From the NCBI GenBank assembly GCA_025698895.1, contig JAILWO010000001.1, positions 1,585,001-1,649,000 of the forward strand: DNA of 64,000 nt, read 5' to 3'. Below are positions 37,618 to 45,193 of this stretch, one piece after another. The notes beneath the pieces are model-generated. The model worked only from the letters and a program-made list of their open reading frames with translations, was not told where the DNA came from and ran no database searches. The translations under genes and the position numbers were made by a program. Source of the stretch: Rhizobiaceae bacterium (GTDB lineage: Bacteria; Pseudomonadota; Alphaproteobacteria; Rhizobiales; Rhizobiaceae). Numbering within the stretch: the stretch's first letter is position 1; the number at the start of each line of letters is the position of its first letter.

Positions 37618-38055
37618 ATGGCGCTCAAGCGGATGGACAATGTAGGCATCGTCGTCGAGGATCTCGAAGGGGCGATTGACTTCTTTCGCGTACTCGGCCT
37701 CGAGCTCGAAGGGCGGGCGACGATCGAAGGAGAATGGGCCGGACGCGTCACCGGCCTGGGCGATCAGCATGTCGAGATCGCCATGATGCGCACGCCGGAC
37801 GGCCACGGCCGGCTCGAACTCTCCCGCTTCATCAGGCCGCCCGTTGTCGCGGATCACCGCGACGCCCCGGTCAACGCCCTGGGCTATCTCCGCATCATGT
37901 TCACCGTGGACGACATCGACGGGACGCTTGAGAGGCTCCGCGCGCGCGGCGCTCGGCTCGTGGGCGAAGTCGTGGAGTATGAACAAATCTATCGGCTCTG
38001 CTACATCCGCGGGCCTGAAGGGCTTCTCATCGGCCTCGCCCAGGAACTCGGCTGA
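37618..38055 (+). CDS. VOC (glyoxalase/bleomycin-resistance) superfamily protein
   Basis: 145 residues with the paired beta-alpha-beta-beta-beta layout: VGIVVEDLEGAIDFFRVLGLELEGRA at the start, and a second half from LGYLRIMFTVDDIDGTLERLRARG to CYIRGPEGLLIGLAQELG. Candidate metal ligands are visible (Glu in HVEIAMM, Glu/Gln near the C-terminus). Start ATG 37618 follows GGGAGATTGG; the TTG at 37582 is less likely. Stand-alone gene between potF and the EamA exporter. Substrate unknown: members include lyases, dioxygenases and binding proteins. Confidence 0.8.
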   Translation: MALKRMDNVGIVVEDLEGAIDFFRVLGLELEGRATIEGEWAGRVTGLGDQHVEIAMMRTPDGHGRLELSRFIRPPVVADHRDAPVNALGYLRIMFTVDDIDGTLERLRARGARLVGEVVEYEQIYRLCYIRGPEGLLIGLAQELG

Positions 38056-38086
38056 GCGCAGGACGAGGACAAACGGCGGGAGGGCG

Positions 38087-39031
38087 TCAGCGCGGCTGCG
38101 CAACCCCGGTCGCCCCGGGCCGCCGCGGCCTCGAGCGGTGCCAGCCGAGCGTCAGATGCGTCAGCAGTGCGGCGAAGATCACCGCGCCGCCGATCATGGT
38201 GCGCGCCGACGGCACCTCCGCGTGAATGGCCCAGACCCAGACCGGCGAGAGAACGGTTTCCAGCATTCCCAGCAACGCCGCCAGCGCGGCGGGTATCAAC
38301 CGCGCACCGGTGGCGAAAAGCGCCAGCCCGAGGCCGAGATTGAGGGCGCCGAAGGCGAACAGCAGTCCCATCTCCGTGCCCGTGACGGCAAGCCTCGGGG
38401 CGAGCAGGGCGGCAAGGCTGCCGGCCATCAGCGTGCCCAGACAGGTGGCCGGGGTCATGCGCACATGGGCGAAGCGCCGCGTCACCACGGTCGCGATGGC
38501 GAACGCGAAGGCGATGGTCAGCGCAAGCCCGTCGCCGATCGGCGACATGTTCCCCGTCAGCGAATCCGAAACCATGATCGCCACGCCCGCGATCACCGCC
38601 CCGATCGCCAGCCAGGTCGATCGCGCGATCGTCTCGCCAAGGAAGATGCGCGAGATCAGGGCCGCGATCAGCGGCACGCCCGCCAGCATCAGCACGATGT
38701 TGGCCACGGTCGTGTACTGTAGCGCGATCACGAAAACCGAGGAGGCGATGGCGAAGCAGCATCCCACCGCAAGCCCCGGAAGCCCCATGCCGGCGAACAG
38801 CCGCAACATGCCCCGCGCCCCGTCGCGCCACAGCATGAAGCCGATCAGGAACACGCTCGCCCATGTCGACCGCCAGAACACGGTCGTCCAGGGGTCGGTC
38901 GCGTCGAGATAGCGGCCGATGGCGCCGCCGAGGCTCCAGGCGATCGCGGCCGCCGCCACGAGCACGACGCCGAGCCTTTCGCTCGCTTCCGTCGGCGTCG
39001 CTTGCGGCGAGGTGGCGTCGTGCGAGGACAT
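38087..39031 (-). CDS. EamA/DMT-family transporter
   Basis: 314 residues with ten hydrophobic segments in two EamA repeats: the first from LGVVLVAAAAIAWSLGGAI (~20), the second from DGLALTIAFAFAIATVVTRRFAHVRM (~165). SPVWVWAIHAEVPSARTMIGGAVIFAALL near the end is the typical last pair of helices. These inner-membrane proteins export amino acids or other metabolites, but no substrate can be read. ATG 39031 is preferred over 39061. Divergent from msrQ. Confidence 0.85.
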   Translation of the reverse strand: MSSHDATSPQATPTEASERLGVVLVAAAAIAWSLGGAIGRYLDATDPWTTVFWRSTWASVFLIGFMLWRDGARGMLRLFAGMGLPGLAVGCCFAIASSVFVIALQYTTVANIVLMLAGVPLIAALISRIFLGETIARSTWLAIGAVIAGVAIMVSDSLTGNMSPIGDGLALTIAFAFAIATVVTRRFAHVRMTPATCLGTLMAGSLAALLAPRLAVTGTEMGLLFAFGALNLGLGLALFATGARLIPAALAALLGMLETVLSPVWVWAIHAEVPSARTMIGGAVIFAALLTHLTLGWHRSRPRRPGATGVAQPR

Positions 39032-39127
39032 GTCTGAATACCCCGATAGGGCGAACACCACTGGCGAGAGCTTGCCAGACTCGCGTACACCGTCCGCCGT
39101 CGTCCCTTGGTGATCCAGCGCCGCGAT

Positions 39128-39742
39128 ATGCTTGTATCAGACCGCACGGCCGTGCCCGAAAGCCTGAAGCGCCTCGCGGCCTCGCGGCGGCTTCCGTGGC
39201 TGCTGCTTGCCCTGCCGGCCGCGCCCATGCTGTGGCCGGTGCTGGCGGGCGACGAGCCCTGGCGTCACGCCATCGCTCCGTCCGGGCTGTTCGCCGCGCA
39301 ACTCGTCGCGGCCGCGCTGGCGGTCTCGCCCTTGCGCGCGATCTTCCCCCGTTCCGGACTGGTAACGTGGATGCAGCGCCACCGCCGCGCGCTCGGGGTC
39401 GCGGCCTTTTGCTATGGCGTGGTTCATCTCCTCGCCTTCGTCATGGCGATTGGCCGGCTCGACTACATCCTCCAGGGTCTGGCCTTCGCCTCCATGCAGA
39501 CCGGCTGGGCCGCCTTCCTGCTCATCCTTCCCGTCGCGGCGATCTCCAGCGATTTCGCGATGAGACGGCTCGGACCGTGGTGGAAGCGCGTGCAGCGGCT
39601 GGTTTACCCGGTCGCCATTCTGACCCTGGCGCACTGGCTCCTGCTCGTGCCCTCGCCGGTCACGCCGCTTGTCTGGTGCGGCGCGGTTGCGGCACTGCAA
39701 CTCCTTCGCCTATGGAAGGCGCGGCGATCGAGCGGAGGATGA
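39128..39742 (+). CDS. msrQ: MsrQ/YedZ-like heme membrane subunit
   Basis: 204 residues, about six membrane segments. Candidate heme-binding histidines sit in WMQRHRRALG, CYGVVHLLAF and TLAHWLLL, the pattern of ferric-reductase-like transmembrane proteins. MsrQ passes quinol electrons to periplasmic MsrP, which repairs oxidised methionine. No msrP gene is adjacent, so the partner must lie elsewhere or the function differs. ATG 39128 is chosen over GTG 39107. It ends one base before the next gene's ATG, indicating an operon with the quinone reductase. Confidence 0.72.
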   Translation: MLVSDRTAVPESLKRLAASRRLPWLLLALPAAPMLWPVLAGDEPWRHAIAPSGLFAAQLVAAALAVSPLRAIFPRSGLVTWMQRHRRALGVAAFCYGVVHLLAFVMAIGRLDYILQGLAFASMQTGWAAFLLILPVAAISSDFAMRRLGPWWKRVQRLVYPVAILTLAHWLLLVPSPVTPLVWCGAVAALQLLRLWKARRSSGG

Positions 39743-39743
39743 G

Positions 39744-40715
39744 ATGAAGGCTGTCTGGTACGAGAAGAATGGCGCGGCCGTCGAGGTACTCACGGTCGGC
39801 GACATGCCGGTGCCGGAACCGGCGCCGGGTGAGGTGCGCGTGCGGCTCCACGCCTCCGGCGTCAATCCATCCGACGTAAAGTCGCGGCGCGGCCGGCCGA
39901 TGGTCGGCCCGCGTGTCATTCCCCATTCGGACGGGGCCGGCATCATCGAGGCCGTTGGCGAGGGCATCGACCAAAAGCGGATCGGCGAACGGGTCTGGGT
40001 GTGGAACGGCCAGTGGAAGCGCCCCTTCGGCACGGCGGCCGAATATATCGCGTTGCCGGCCGCTCAGGCCGTCGGGCTGCCCGAGGGCGTGGATTTTGCC
40101 GCCGCCGCCTGCTTCGGCATTCCGCTGCTCACCGCGATCCATGCCGTGACGCTGGCCGAGGCCGGTCCGGGCCGCACGATCCTGGTGACGGGTGCGGCCT
40201 CGGCCGTCGGGCACTACGCGGCCCAGATCGCAACAATGGCCGGCGCGCGCGTCATCGGCACGGCATCGTCCGCGCGCGCCGCGCATGCCAAGGCCGCCGG
40301 CGCCGAGATCGTCGACTACAAGGCCGACGACGTCGCGGCGCGTGTCCTGGACATGACCGGCGGCAAGGGTGTCGACGCCATCATCGACATGGACCTGTCG
40401 ACCACCGCCGATCTGATCCCCAGGGGCGTGCTCGTCTCGCACGGAACCTATGTCTGCTATGGCTCGAACGTGTCGGGCCCGGTGACAATCAGCTTTCCCG
40501 ATTTCCTGTTCCGCTGCGTCGACCTGCGCTTCTTCGTCGTCTACGAACTGACAGCCGAAGAGCGCGCGGCCGCGCTCCAAGAAGCCGAACGCCTGATCGC
40601 CGGCGGAAAGCTCCTCCACACGGTGGCCGCCCGCTACCCGCTCGACCAGGCGGTCGCCGCCCATGAGGCCGTGGAGGAAGGCAAGGTCATCGGCAATGTC
40701 GTGCTGGAGATGTGA
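39744..40715 (+). CDS. NADPH:quinone reductase-like MDR protein
   Basis: 323 residues. The N-terminal GroES-like domain starts MKAVWYEKNG, with ASGVNPSDVKSRRG and IPHSDGAGIIEAVG. The Rossmann part has LVTGAASAVGHYAAQIA (~150-166) with an Ala-Ser-Ala variation of the usual GxxGxVG. The cysteines that bind zinc in alcohol dehydrogenases are absent, so this is the zinc-free quinone reductase branch (QorA-like). Cytoplasmic; it reduces quinones or enones. Linked to msrQ by a 1-bp gap. Confidence 0.87.
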   Translation: MKAVWYEKNGAAVEVLTVGDMPVPEPAPGEVRVRLHASGVNPSDVKSRRGRPMVGPRVIPHSDGAGIIEAVGEGIDQKRIGERVWVWNGQWKRPFGTAAEYIALPAAQAVGLPEGVDFAAAACFGIPLLTAIHAVTLAEAGPGRTILVTGAASAVGHYAAQIATMAGARVIGTASSARAAHAKAAGAEIVDYKADDVAARVLDMTGGKGVDAIIDMDLSTTADLIPRGVLVSHGTYVCYGSNVSGPVTISFPDFLFRCVDLRFFVVYELTAEERAAALQEAERLIAGGKLLHTVAARYPLDQAVAAHEAVEEGKVIGNVVLEM

Positions 40716-40794
40716 GGCGGCCTCGGGAGCGATCCGGCGACAAGCGTTCCGGCGTCACGTTTTCGTCCATGAGGTTCGCGTCGAGGAGAATCAC
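40687..40794 (-). pseudogene. VapC toxin stub: first eight codons only
   Basis: GTG 40794 overlaps the antitoxin stop (GTGA), as in intact vapBC operons, and reads VILLDANL, the first strand of a PIN nuclease with its first Asp. After codon 8 the similarity ends: the frame continues for 27 unrelated codons, runs into the 3' end of the quinone reductase gene on the other strand, and stops. The rest of the toxin is deleted. Confidence 0.55.
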
Positions 40795-41039
40795 CGCGCC
40801 GCCGAACCTTCCACCTGCTCGATCAGCCGCGCCACGTCGTCCAGGTACATGCCGGGAGAACTGTTGCCGAGATCGCGCGCGACAACCTTGAACGGCTCGG
40901 TCGAAGCGGCGGCGCGTCGGCTCGCGAGGCCCCGCCGAAGCGTCTCGTTCACGACGTCGCGGAACGGCTTGCCGGCGCGACGGGTCTCAGACTTGAGCTT
41001 CGCCGCGATATCGTCGTCAAGGGTCAGGGTCGTGCGCAT
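40791..41039 (-). CDS. VapB-type antitoxin, apparently orphan
   Basis: 82 residues from ATG 41039; an ATG at 41063 would add eight. MRTTLTLDDDIAAKLKSETR is the start of ribbon-helix-helix or related antitoxins, followed by GKPFRDVVNETLRRGL and a C-terminal toxin-wrapping segment (MYLDDVARLIEQVEGS). The frame is intact, but the toxin downstream is only a stub. It may survive as a repressor, by neutralising a homologous toxin, or by chance. It lies just downstream of scfR on the same strand. Confidence 0.7.
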   Translation of the reverse strand: MRTTLTLDDDIAAKLKSETRRAGKPFRDVVNETLRRGLASRRAAASTEPFKVVARDLGNSSPGMYLDDVARLIEQVEGSAAR

Positions 41040-41090
41040 CGCCTGATGTTGGGAATCACTCATCTTGATGTCCAGATACAGGCATCATGT

Positions 41091-42536
41091 TCACCTGAAA
41101 TCGAACGCGCTCAGCCCGGTCACCATCTCGTCCAGCCCCAGTGGTCGCGTCAGCGGCGGTTCGGCCCGCGCCAGACAGCCCTGGCGCTCGCACAGCCGGC
41201 AGGCCGGCCCCACCGGGATCGCGGGGACGCTGGCCGACTTCCCGGTTCCGTGCGGTGCGGCGGGCAGGGCGGCCGAATAGACGATCTCATTCTTGAAGCC
41301 GATGTCGCAGCCGAGCAGGATGGCGGTGCGGCGCGGCCGCTCGAAGAACGAACCCTGCGGCCCCTCCAGGGTGCGCGCCAATGTCAGGAATTCCGCCCCG
41401 TCGGGCATTTCCACCGCCTCGACCAGGATTTGGCCGGGCTGGGCGAAGGCGGCGTGCACGGCCAGCTTCGGGCATTGACCGCCGAACCGGCTTTGGGGGA
41501 AGCCCTGCGCGCCGGCCTTGCGGAACCGGTGCCCGGCATTGTCGACCTCCAGCATGAAGAACGGCACGCCTGCCGCCCCCTGCCGCGCCAGCATGGTCAG
41601 CCGGTTGGCGGCCTGTTCGAAGGAGACCGAAAAGCGCGAGCGCAGCACGTCGATGTCGTAGCGCGCGCGCACCGCCGCGGCATGGAAGGCGGCATAGGGC
41701 ATCATCAGCGCATGGGCCGCGTAACGGGCGAGTTCGAATCGCGCCAGCCGCCGCGCCTCGGCGCTCGACAGTTTCAGCGCTTGGATCTCGCCGGCAATGG
41801 CCACCTGCATCCTTAGGAGGCACGCCTCCATCGCGATCTCGCGCGACTGGTCGAAAGGCGACAGCCGTTCCGACACGAACAGCCGCTGCGAATGGCGGTC
41901 GTAGCGCCTGCGCCAGTTCGGCATCGCCGAGACCGGCAACACCCTGACCGTGATGCCGTGTTCGGCCTTCAGCCATGCCTTCAGCGCACCCTCGAGATCG
42001 TCGCCCGGTGAAAGCGCGGTGGTGAACGCGTCGGCCTCTTCCTCGATCGAGGCGAAATGATTGGGGCGCTTCTCGAAGGCCTCGTGCACTTCGTCGATGG
42101 GCATGCGCGCGCCGGCGAGCGCGGTCGCACGGCCCTCGCGCGCCAGAAGCTCGCTGAGATCGGACAGGCGGCCGGCCTGTTCCCTGTAGGCCCTGAACAG
42201 CTTGACAACGGCGGCCGCCGCGTTCGGCGCGCCCTCGCCGAGCTCGATCATCTCCTGGTCGCCCGGCAGTTCGCCGGCCAGCAGCGGATCGGCGAACACC
42301 TCCCTGAGCGCCGCCAGCGACGCGCCGGCCTCGCCCTGCAGTTCCTCCGGATCGACCTTGTAGACGGATGCCAGCTTGAGAATGAGCTGCACCGTCAGGG
42401 GCCGCTGGTTGCGCTCGATCAGGTTCAGATAGGACGGCGAGATGCCCAGCCCCGCAGCCATCGCCGTCTGGGTCAGGCCCTTGGCGTTACGGATGCGCCT
42501 GATACGCGGCCCGGCGAAGATTTTCTGGTCAGCCAT
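41091..42536 (-). CDS. Short-chain fatty acyl-CoA regulator (ScfR/PrpR type)
   Basis: 481 residues. An XRE helix-turn-helix occupies ~8-65 (RIRRIRNAKGLTQTAMAAGLGISPSYLNLIERNQR), then an ImmA/IrrE-like domain (~150-290) with FELARYAAHALMMPYAAFH in place of a full HExxH, and a C-terminal DUF2083 domain ending in a Cys cluster (CRLCERQGCLARAEPP, ~450). Relatives (RamB, PrpR, ScfR) sense short-chain acyl-CoAs and control isocitrate lyase, methylcitrate and related genes. Start ATG 42536. It diverges from aceA, the probable target, across a 271-bp spacer with TTTACA repeats. Confidence 0.88.
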   Translation of the reverse strand: MADQKIFAGPRIRRIRNAKGLTQTAMAAGLGISPSYLNLIERNQRPLTVQLILKLASVYKVDPEELQGEAGASLAALREVFADPLLAGELPGDQEMIELGEGAPNAAAAVVKLFRAYREQAGRLSDLSELLAREGRATALAGARMPIDEVHEAFEKRPNHFASIEEEADAFTTALSPGDDLEGALKAWLKAEHGITVRVLPVSAMPNWRRRYDRHSQRLFVSERLSPFDQSREIAMEACLLRMQVAIAGEIQALKLSSAEARRLARFELARYAAHALMMPYAAFHAAAVRARYDIDVLRSRFSVSFEQAANRLTMLARQGAAGVPFFMLEVDNAGHRFRKAGAQGFPQSRFGGQCPKLAVHAAFAQPGQILVEAVEMPDGAEFLTLARTLEGPQGSFFERPRRTAILLGCDIGFKNEIVYSAALPAAPHGTGKSASVPAIPVGPACRLCERQGCLARAEPPLTRPLGLDEMVTGLSAFDFR

Positions 42537-42611
42537 CGCCACACACCGAAGACTGAAATGTCGGTGGGACAGGACAGACGGGGGCACCCTGGAGCGTCAT
42601 CGTGACAGGCT

Positions 42612-42668
42612 TTTACAGATCGGCGGCAATAGCTTTTGTTACATGTTTTACAAATTTACAGCTATACT
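42612..42668 (+). promoter_or_regulatory. aceA promoter region with three TTTACA repeats
   Basis: TTTACA occurs at 42612-42617, 42647-42652 and 42655-42660. An imperfect palindrome TTTGT-N10-ACAAA spans 42635-42654. A candidate sigma-70 promoter is TTACAT (42639-42644), 18 bp, TATACT (42663-42668). The AT-rich patch stands out from the surroundings and is the best candidate for ScfR binding. Confidence 0.45.
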
Positions 42669-42807
42669 CGGTCAAACGCAACACAGATTCACTCGATTTT
42701 CCGGAGCCTTTTCCGTATTTCCCTGTTCTCTTCGGCGGAGCAATGTAAATCCTGTCATATCACCCGGCGCGTGATGGCGCGCAGGCTGGCATCCTTGGAG
42801 AGCAGTC

Positions 42808-44097
42808 ATGACCGATTTTTACAACCTCGTCCCTTCCGCGCCCGAGGGCCGCTATGACGGCATCGACCGGCCCTATTCGCCAGAGGAGGTGAAGCGGCTG
42901 CGCGGTTCGGTCCAGATCCGGCATACGCTGGCCGAGAACGGCGCCAACCGCCTGTGGAAGCTCATCCACGAGGAGGATTTCGTCAACGCGCTGGGCGCGC
43001 TGTCGGGCAACCAGGCCATGCAGATGGTCCGCGCGGGGCTGAAGGCGATCTATCTGTCGGGCTGGCAGGTCGCCGCCGACGCCAACACCGCGTCCGCCAT
43101 GTATCCCGACCAGTCGCTCTATCCCGCCAACGCCGCGCCCGAACTCGCGAGGCGCATCAACCGCACCCTGCAGCGCGCGGACCAGATCGAGGTGTCGGAA
43201 GGCAACGGCCTGTCGGTCGAGACCTGGTTTGCGCCGATCGTCGCCGATGCCGAGGCCGGCTTCGGCGGCCCCCTCAACGCTTTCGAGATCATGAAGGCCT
43301 TCATCGAGGCGGGCGCGGCCGGCGTCCATTTCGAGGACCAGCTCGCTTCGGAAAAGAAGTGCGGCCATCTCGGCGGCAAGGTCCTGATCCCGACGGCAGC
43401 CCACATCCGCAATCTCAACGCGGCCCGTCTGGCCGCCGACGTGATGGGCGTGCCGACGCTCATTATCTGCCGCACCGATGCCGACGCGGCCAAGCTTCTG
43501 ACGTCCGACATCGACGAGCGCGACCAGCCTTTCGTCGACTATGACGCCGGACGCACGGTGGAGGGCTTCTACCAGGTCAGGAACGGCATCGAGCCGTGCA
43601 TCGCGCGCGCCATCGCCTATGCGCCGCATTGCGACCTGATCTGGATGGAGACCTCCAAGCCCGATCTCGAGCAGGCCCGCCGCTTCGCCGAGGCCGTGCA
43701 CAAGGCCTATCCTGGCAAGAAGCTCGCCTACAACTGCTCGCCATCCTTCAACTGGAAGAAGAATCTGGACGACGCCACCATCGCGAAATTCCAGAAGGAA
43801 CTCGGCGCGATGGGCTACAAATTCCAGTTCATCACGCTGGCCGGCTTCCACCAGCTCAACTACGGCATGTTCGAACTCGCGCGCGGCTACAAGGATCGGC
43901 AGATGGCGGCCTATTCGGAGCTTCAGCAGGCCGAACTCGCGGCAGAGGCGAACGGCTACACCGCCACCAAGCACCAGCGCGAGGTCGGCACCGGCTATTT
44001 CGATGCCGTGTCCATGGCCATCACCGGTGGCAAGTCGTCGACCACCGCCATGGGCGGATCGACCGAGCACGACCAGTTCCGCCCGGCCGCGGAGTAA
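42808..44097 (+). CDS. aceA: Isocitrate lyase
   Basis: 429 residues, splitting isocitrate into glyoxylate and succinate for growth on acetate and fatty acids. The active-site signature [16 protein letters not shown] holds catalytic Cys185. [29 protein letters not shown] (~150-180), [15 protein letters not shown] and YNCSPSFNW are strongly conserved. It ends TAA, followed by a hairpin. It is divergent from its likely regulator. Malate synthase is not in the window. Confidence 0.97.
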   Translation: MTDFYNLVPSAPEGRYDGIDRPYSPEEVKRLRGSVQIRHTLAENGANRLWKLIHEEDFVNALGALSGNQAMQMVRAGLKAIYLSGWQVAADANTASAMYPDQSLYPANAAPELARRINRTLQRADQIEVSEGNGLSVETWFAPIVADAEAGFGGPLNAFEIMKAFIEAGAAGVHFEDQLASEKKCGHLGGKVLIPTAAHIRNLNAARLAADVMGVPTLIICRTDADAAKLLTSDIDERDQPFVDYDAGRTVEGFYQVRNGIEPCIARAIAYAPHCDLIWMETSKPDLEQARRFAEAVHKAYPGKKLAYNCSPSFNWKKNLDDATIAKFQKELGAMGYKFQFITLAGFHQLNYGMFELARGYKDRQMAAYSELQQAELAAEANGYTATKHQREVGTGYFDAVSMAITGGKSSTTAMGGSTEHDQFRPAAE

Positions 44098-44104
44098 TAG
44101 AAAC

Positions 44105-44132
44105 ACCCTCCGGACCGTCCGGTCCGGAGGGT
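44105..44132 (+). terminator. 12-bp perfect hairpin after aceA
   Basis: ACCCTCCGGACC and GGTCCGGAGGGT pair perfectly around the 4-base loop GTCC, 8 bp past the aceA stop. No T-tract follows, so it may stabilise the aceA 3' end or only partly stop transcription into the small gene 41 bp further on. Confidence 0.6.
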
Positions 44133-44172
44133 CGCAACCAGTCGAGCCGGCATGCCGGCAAGGAGAGTGAAA

Positions 44173-44418
44173 ATGGCGCCGAGAACAAGGGTCAAGGAAC
44201 GGGCGGAAGAACAGTCGTCGACGATGAGCGCCGACCAGCAGGCCGTCATCCGCATGGTGGCCAATGATCTTCACCGGCTGAACCAGTCCGTGATCAAGGC
44301 GGTCGAGGCCGGCGTGTCAGTGGAGTTGGTCCGCTCGGCCCGGCATCATGGCGGCGACGGTAACTGGGGCGATCTCCTGATCCCGGTCATCGTGACCAAC
44401 CGGCCGGTCGGCGGCTGA
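44173..44418 (+). CDS. Small conserved-type hypothetical protein downstream of aceA
   Basis: 81 residues from ATG 44173, which has a strong AAGGAGAG ribosome site. The N-terminus is basic and Glu-rich (MAPRTRVKERAEEQS); the rest reads as two helices (ADQQAVIRMVANDLHRLNQSVIKAVEAGVSVELVRSARHH) and a short strand (LLIPVIVTNRP). No family recognised. Position after the aceA hairpin suggests limited co-expression with isocitrate lyase. No membrane segment or metal motif. Confidence 0.65.
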   Translation: MAPRTRVKERAEEQSSTMSADQQAVIRMVANDLHRLNQSVIKAVEAGVSVELVRSARHHGGDGNWGDLLIPVIVTNRPVGG

Positions 44419-44625
44419 CCGCCATTCATCGCCGGACGTCGCTGACATCGCGGCCCCGAAGGGGCGGCGGCCATGGTGGCTCCGGCAGGGATTTGTTCAC
44501 CATTGCACGAAGGCGAGGAGGGATAACCGGCCTCGCTGCGATATAGGTTCTTTGTCGTCGGCCACGACTCTGCTAACCCTGCGGCAGTTGATTCAACCGT
44601 ACGTTTAGACGGGGTGCCGCCAGCC

Positions 44626-45075
44626 ATGACGGATTTCGGGACGCCAGACACGGGCTTAGCTGTGCATCCTTCGGGTGCGGTCTCCATCGATCCGACCCTG
44701 GTGCTCGTCGTTTCCAGCATGCCGATCAACCGGATCGTCGTCGCGCGCATAGCCGAACGGTGCGGTCTGCGCGCCGAGGCGCTCGATCCGTCGGAGGCTG
44801 GTGCGTTCCTGGCGCAGCGCCTGCCCGCCGCCATCATCCTCGACGGCGGCGCCGACAATCGCGACTGCGACGGCCTTCTTGATGAACTGGCCTTCCGCCG
44901 CGAGGGCGCGGAGGATGCCGCGCCGGCCGTCATTTTCCTGTCCACGTCATCGGACGTGCCCGAGGGGCTGCCGGTCGCTTACGTGGCCGATGCCGTGGTC
45001 GCCAAGCCGATCACGCCGGACGTCCTTCAGCCGACGATCCAGCGCCTGACCGACAATCTGCGCGCCGCGGTGTAG
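44626..45075 (+). CDS. Degenerate receiver-domain protein
   Basis: 149 residues, a stand-alone CheY-like fold. VLVVSSMPINRIVVARIAERCG corresponds to the receiver start, normally VLVVDDNPINR, so the Mg-binding acidic pair is replaced by Ser-Ser. AAIILDGGADN keeps an Asp at the phosphorylation position and VVAKPITPDVL keeps the conserved Lys. Without the acidic pair, normal phosphorylation is unlikely; it may act as a protein-binding pseudo-receiver. No output domain or partner kinase is adjacent. Confidence 0.75.
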   Translation: MTDFGTPDTGLAVHPSGAVSIDPTLVLVVSSMPINRIVVARIAERCGLRAEALDPSEAGAFLAQRLPAAIILDGGADNRDCDGLLDELAFRREGAEDAAPAVIFLSTSSDVPEGLPVAYVADAVVAKPITPDVLQPTIQRLTDNLRAAV

Positions 45076-45193
45076 AAGGGCCGGGGCAGGACCCCGCAAG
45101 ACCGTCCTCACGCGTGTCGGCAGGGCCGGTGCCCTTCCCAACGCGAACGGCTCGCGTCTATAGTCGGGCAACGGCAACGATTTTCGGTGATTG

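Noticed and set aside
39128-39742. MsrQ-like gene as part of a complete MsrPQ repair system
   Set aside because: No molybdopterin MsrP gene is adjacent; the neighbour is a quinone reductase. Only the membrane subunit is claimed.
44105-44132. aceA downstream hairpin as a riboswitch or attenuator
   Set aside because: It is a simple perfect stem with a 4-base loop, no alternative pairing and no leader peptide. An mRNA-stability or weak terminator role is enough.
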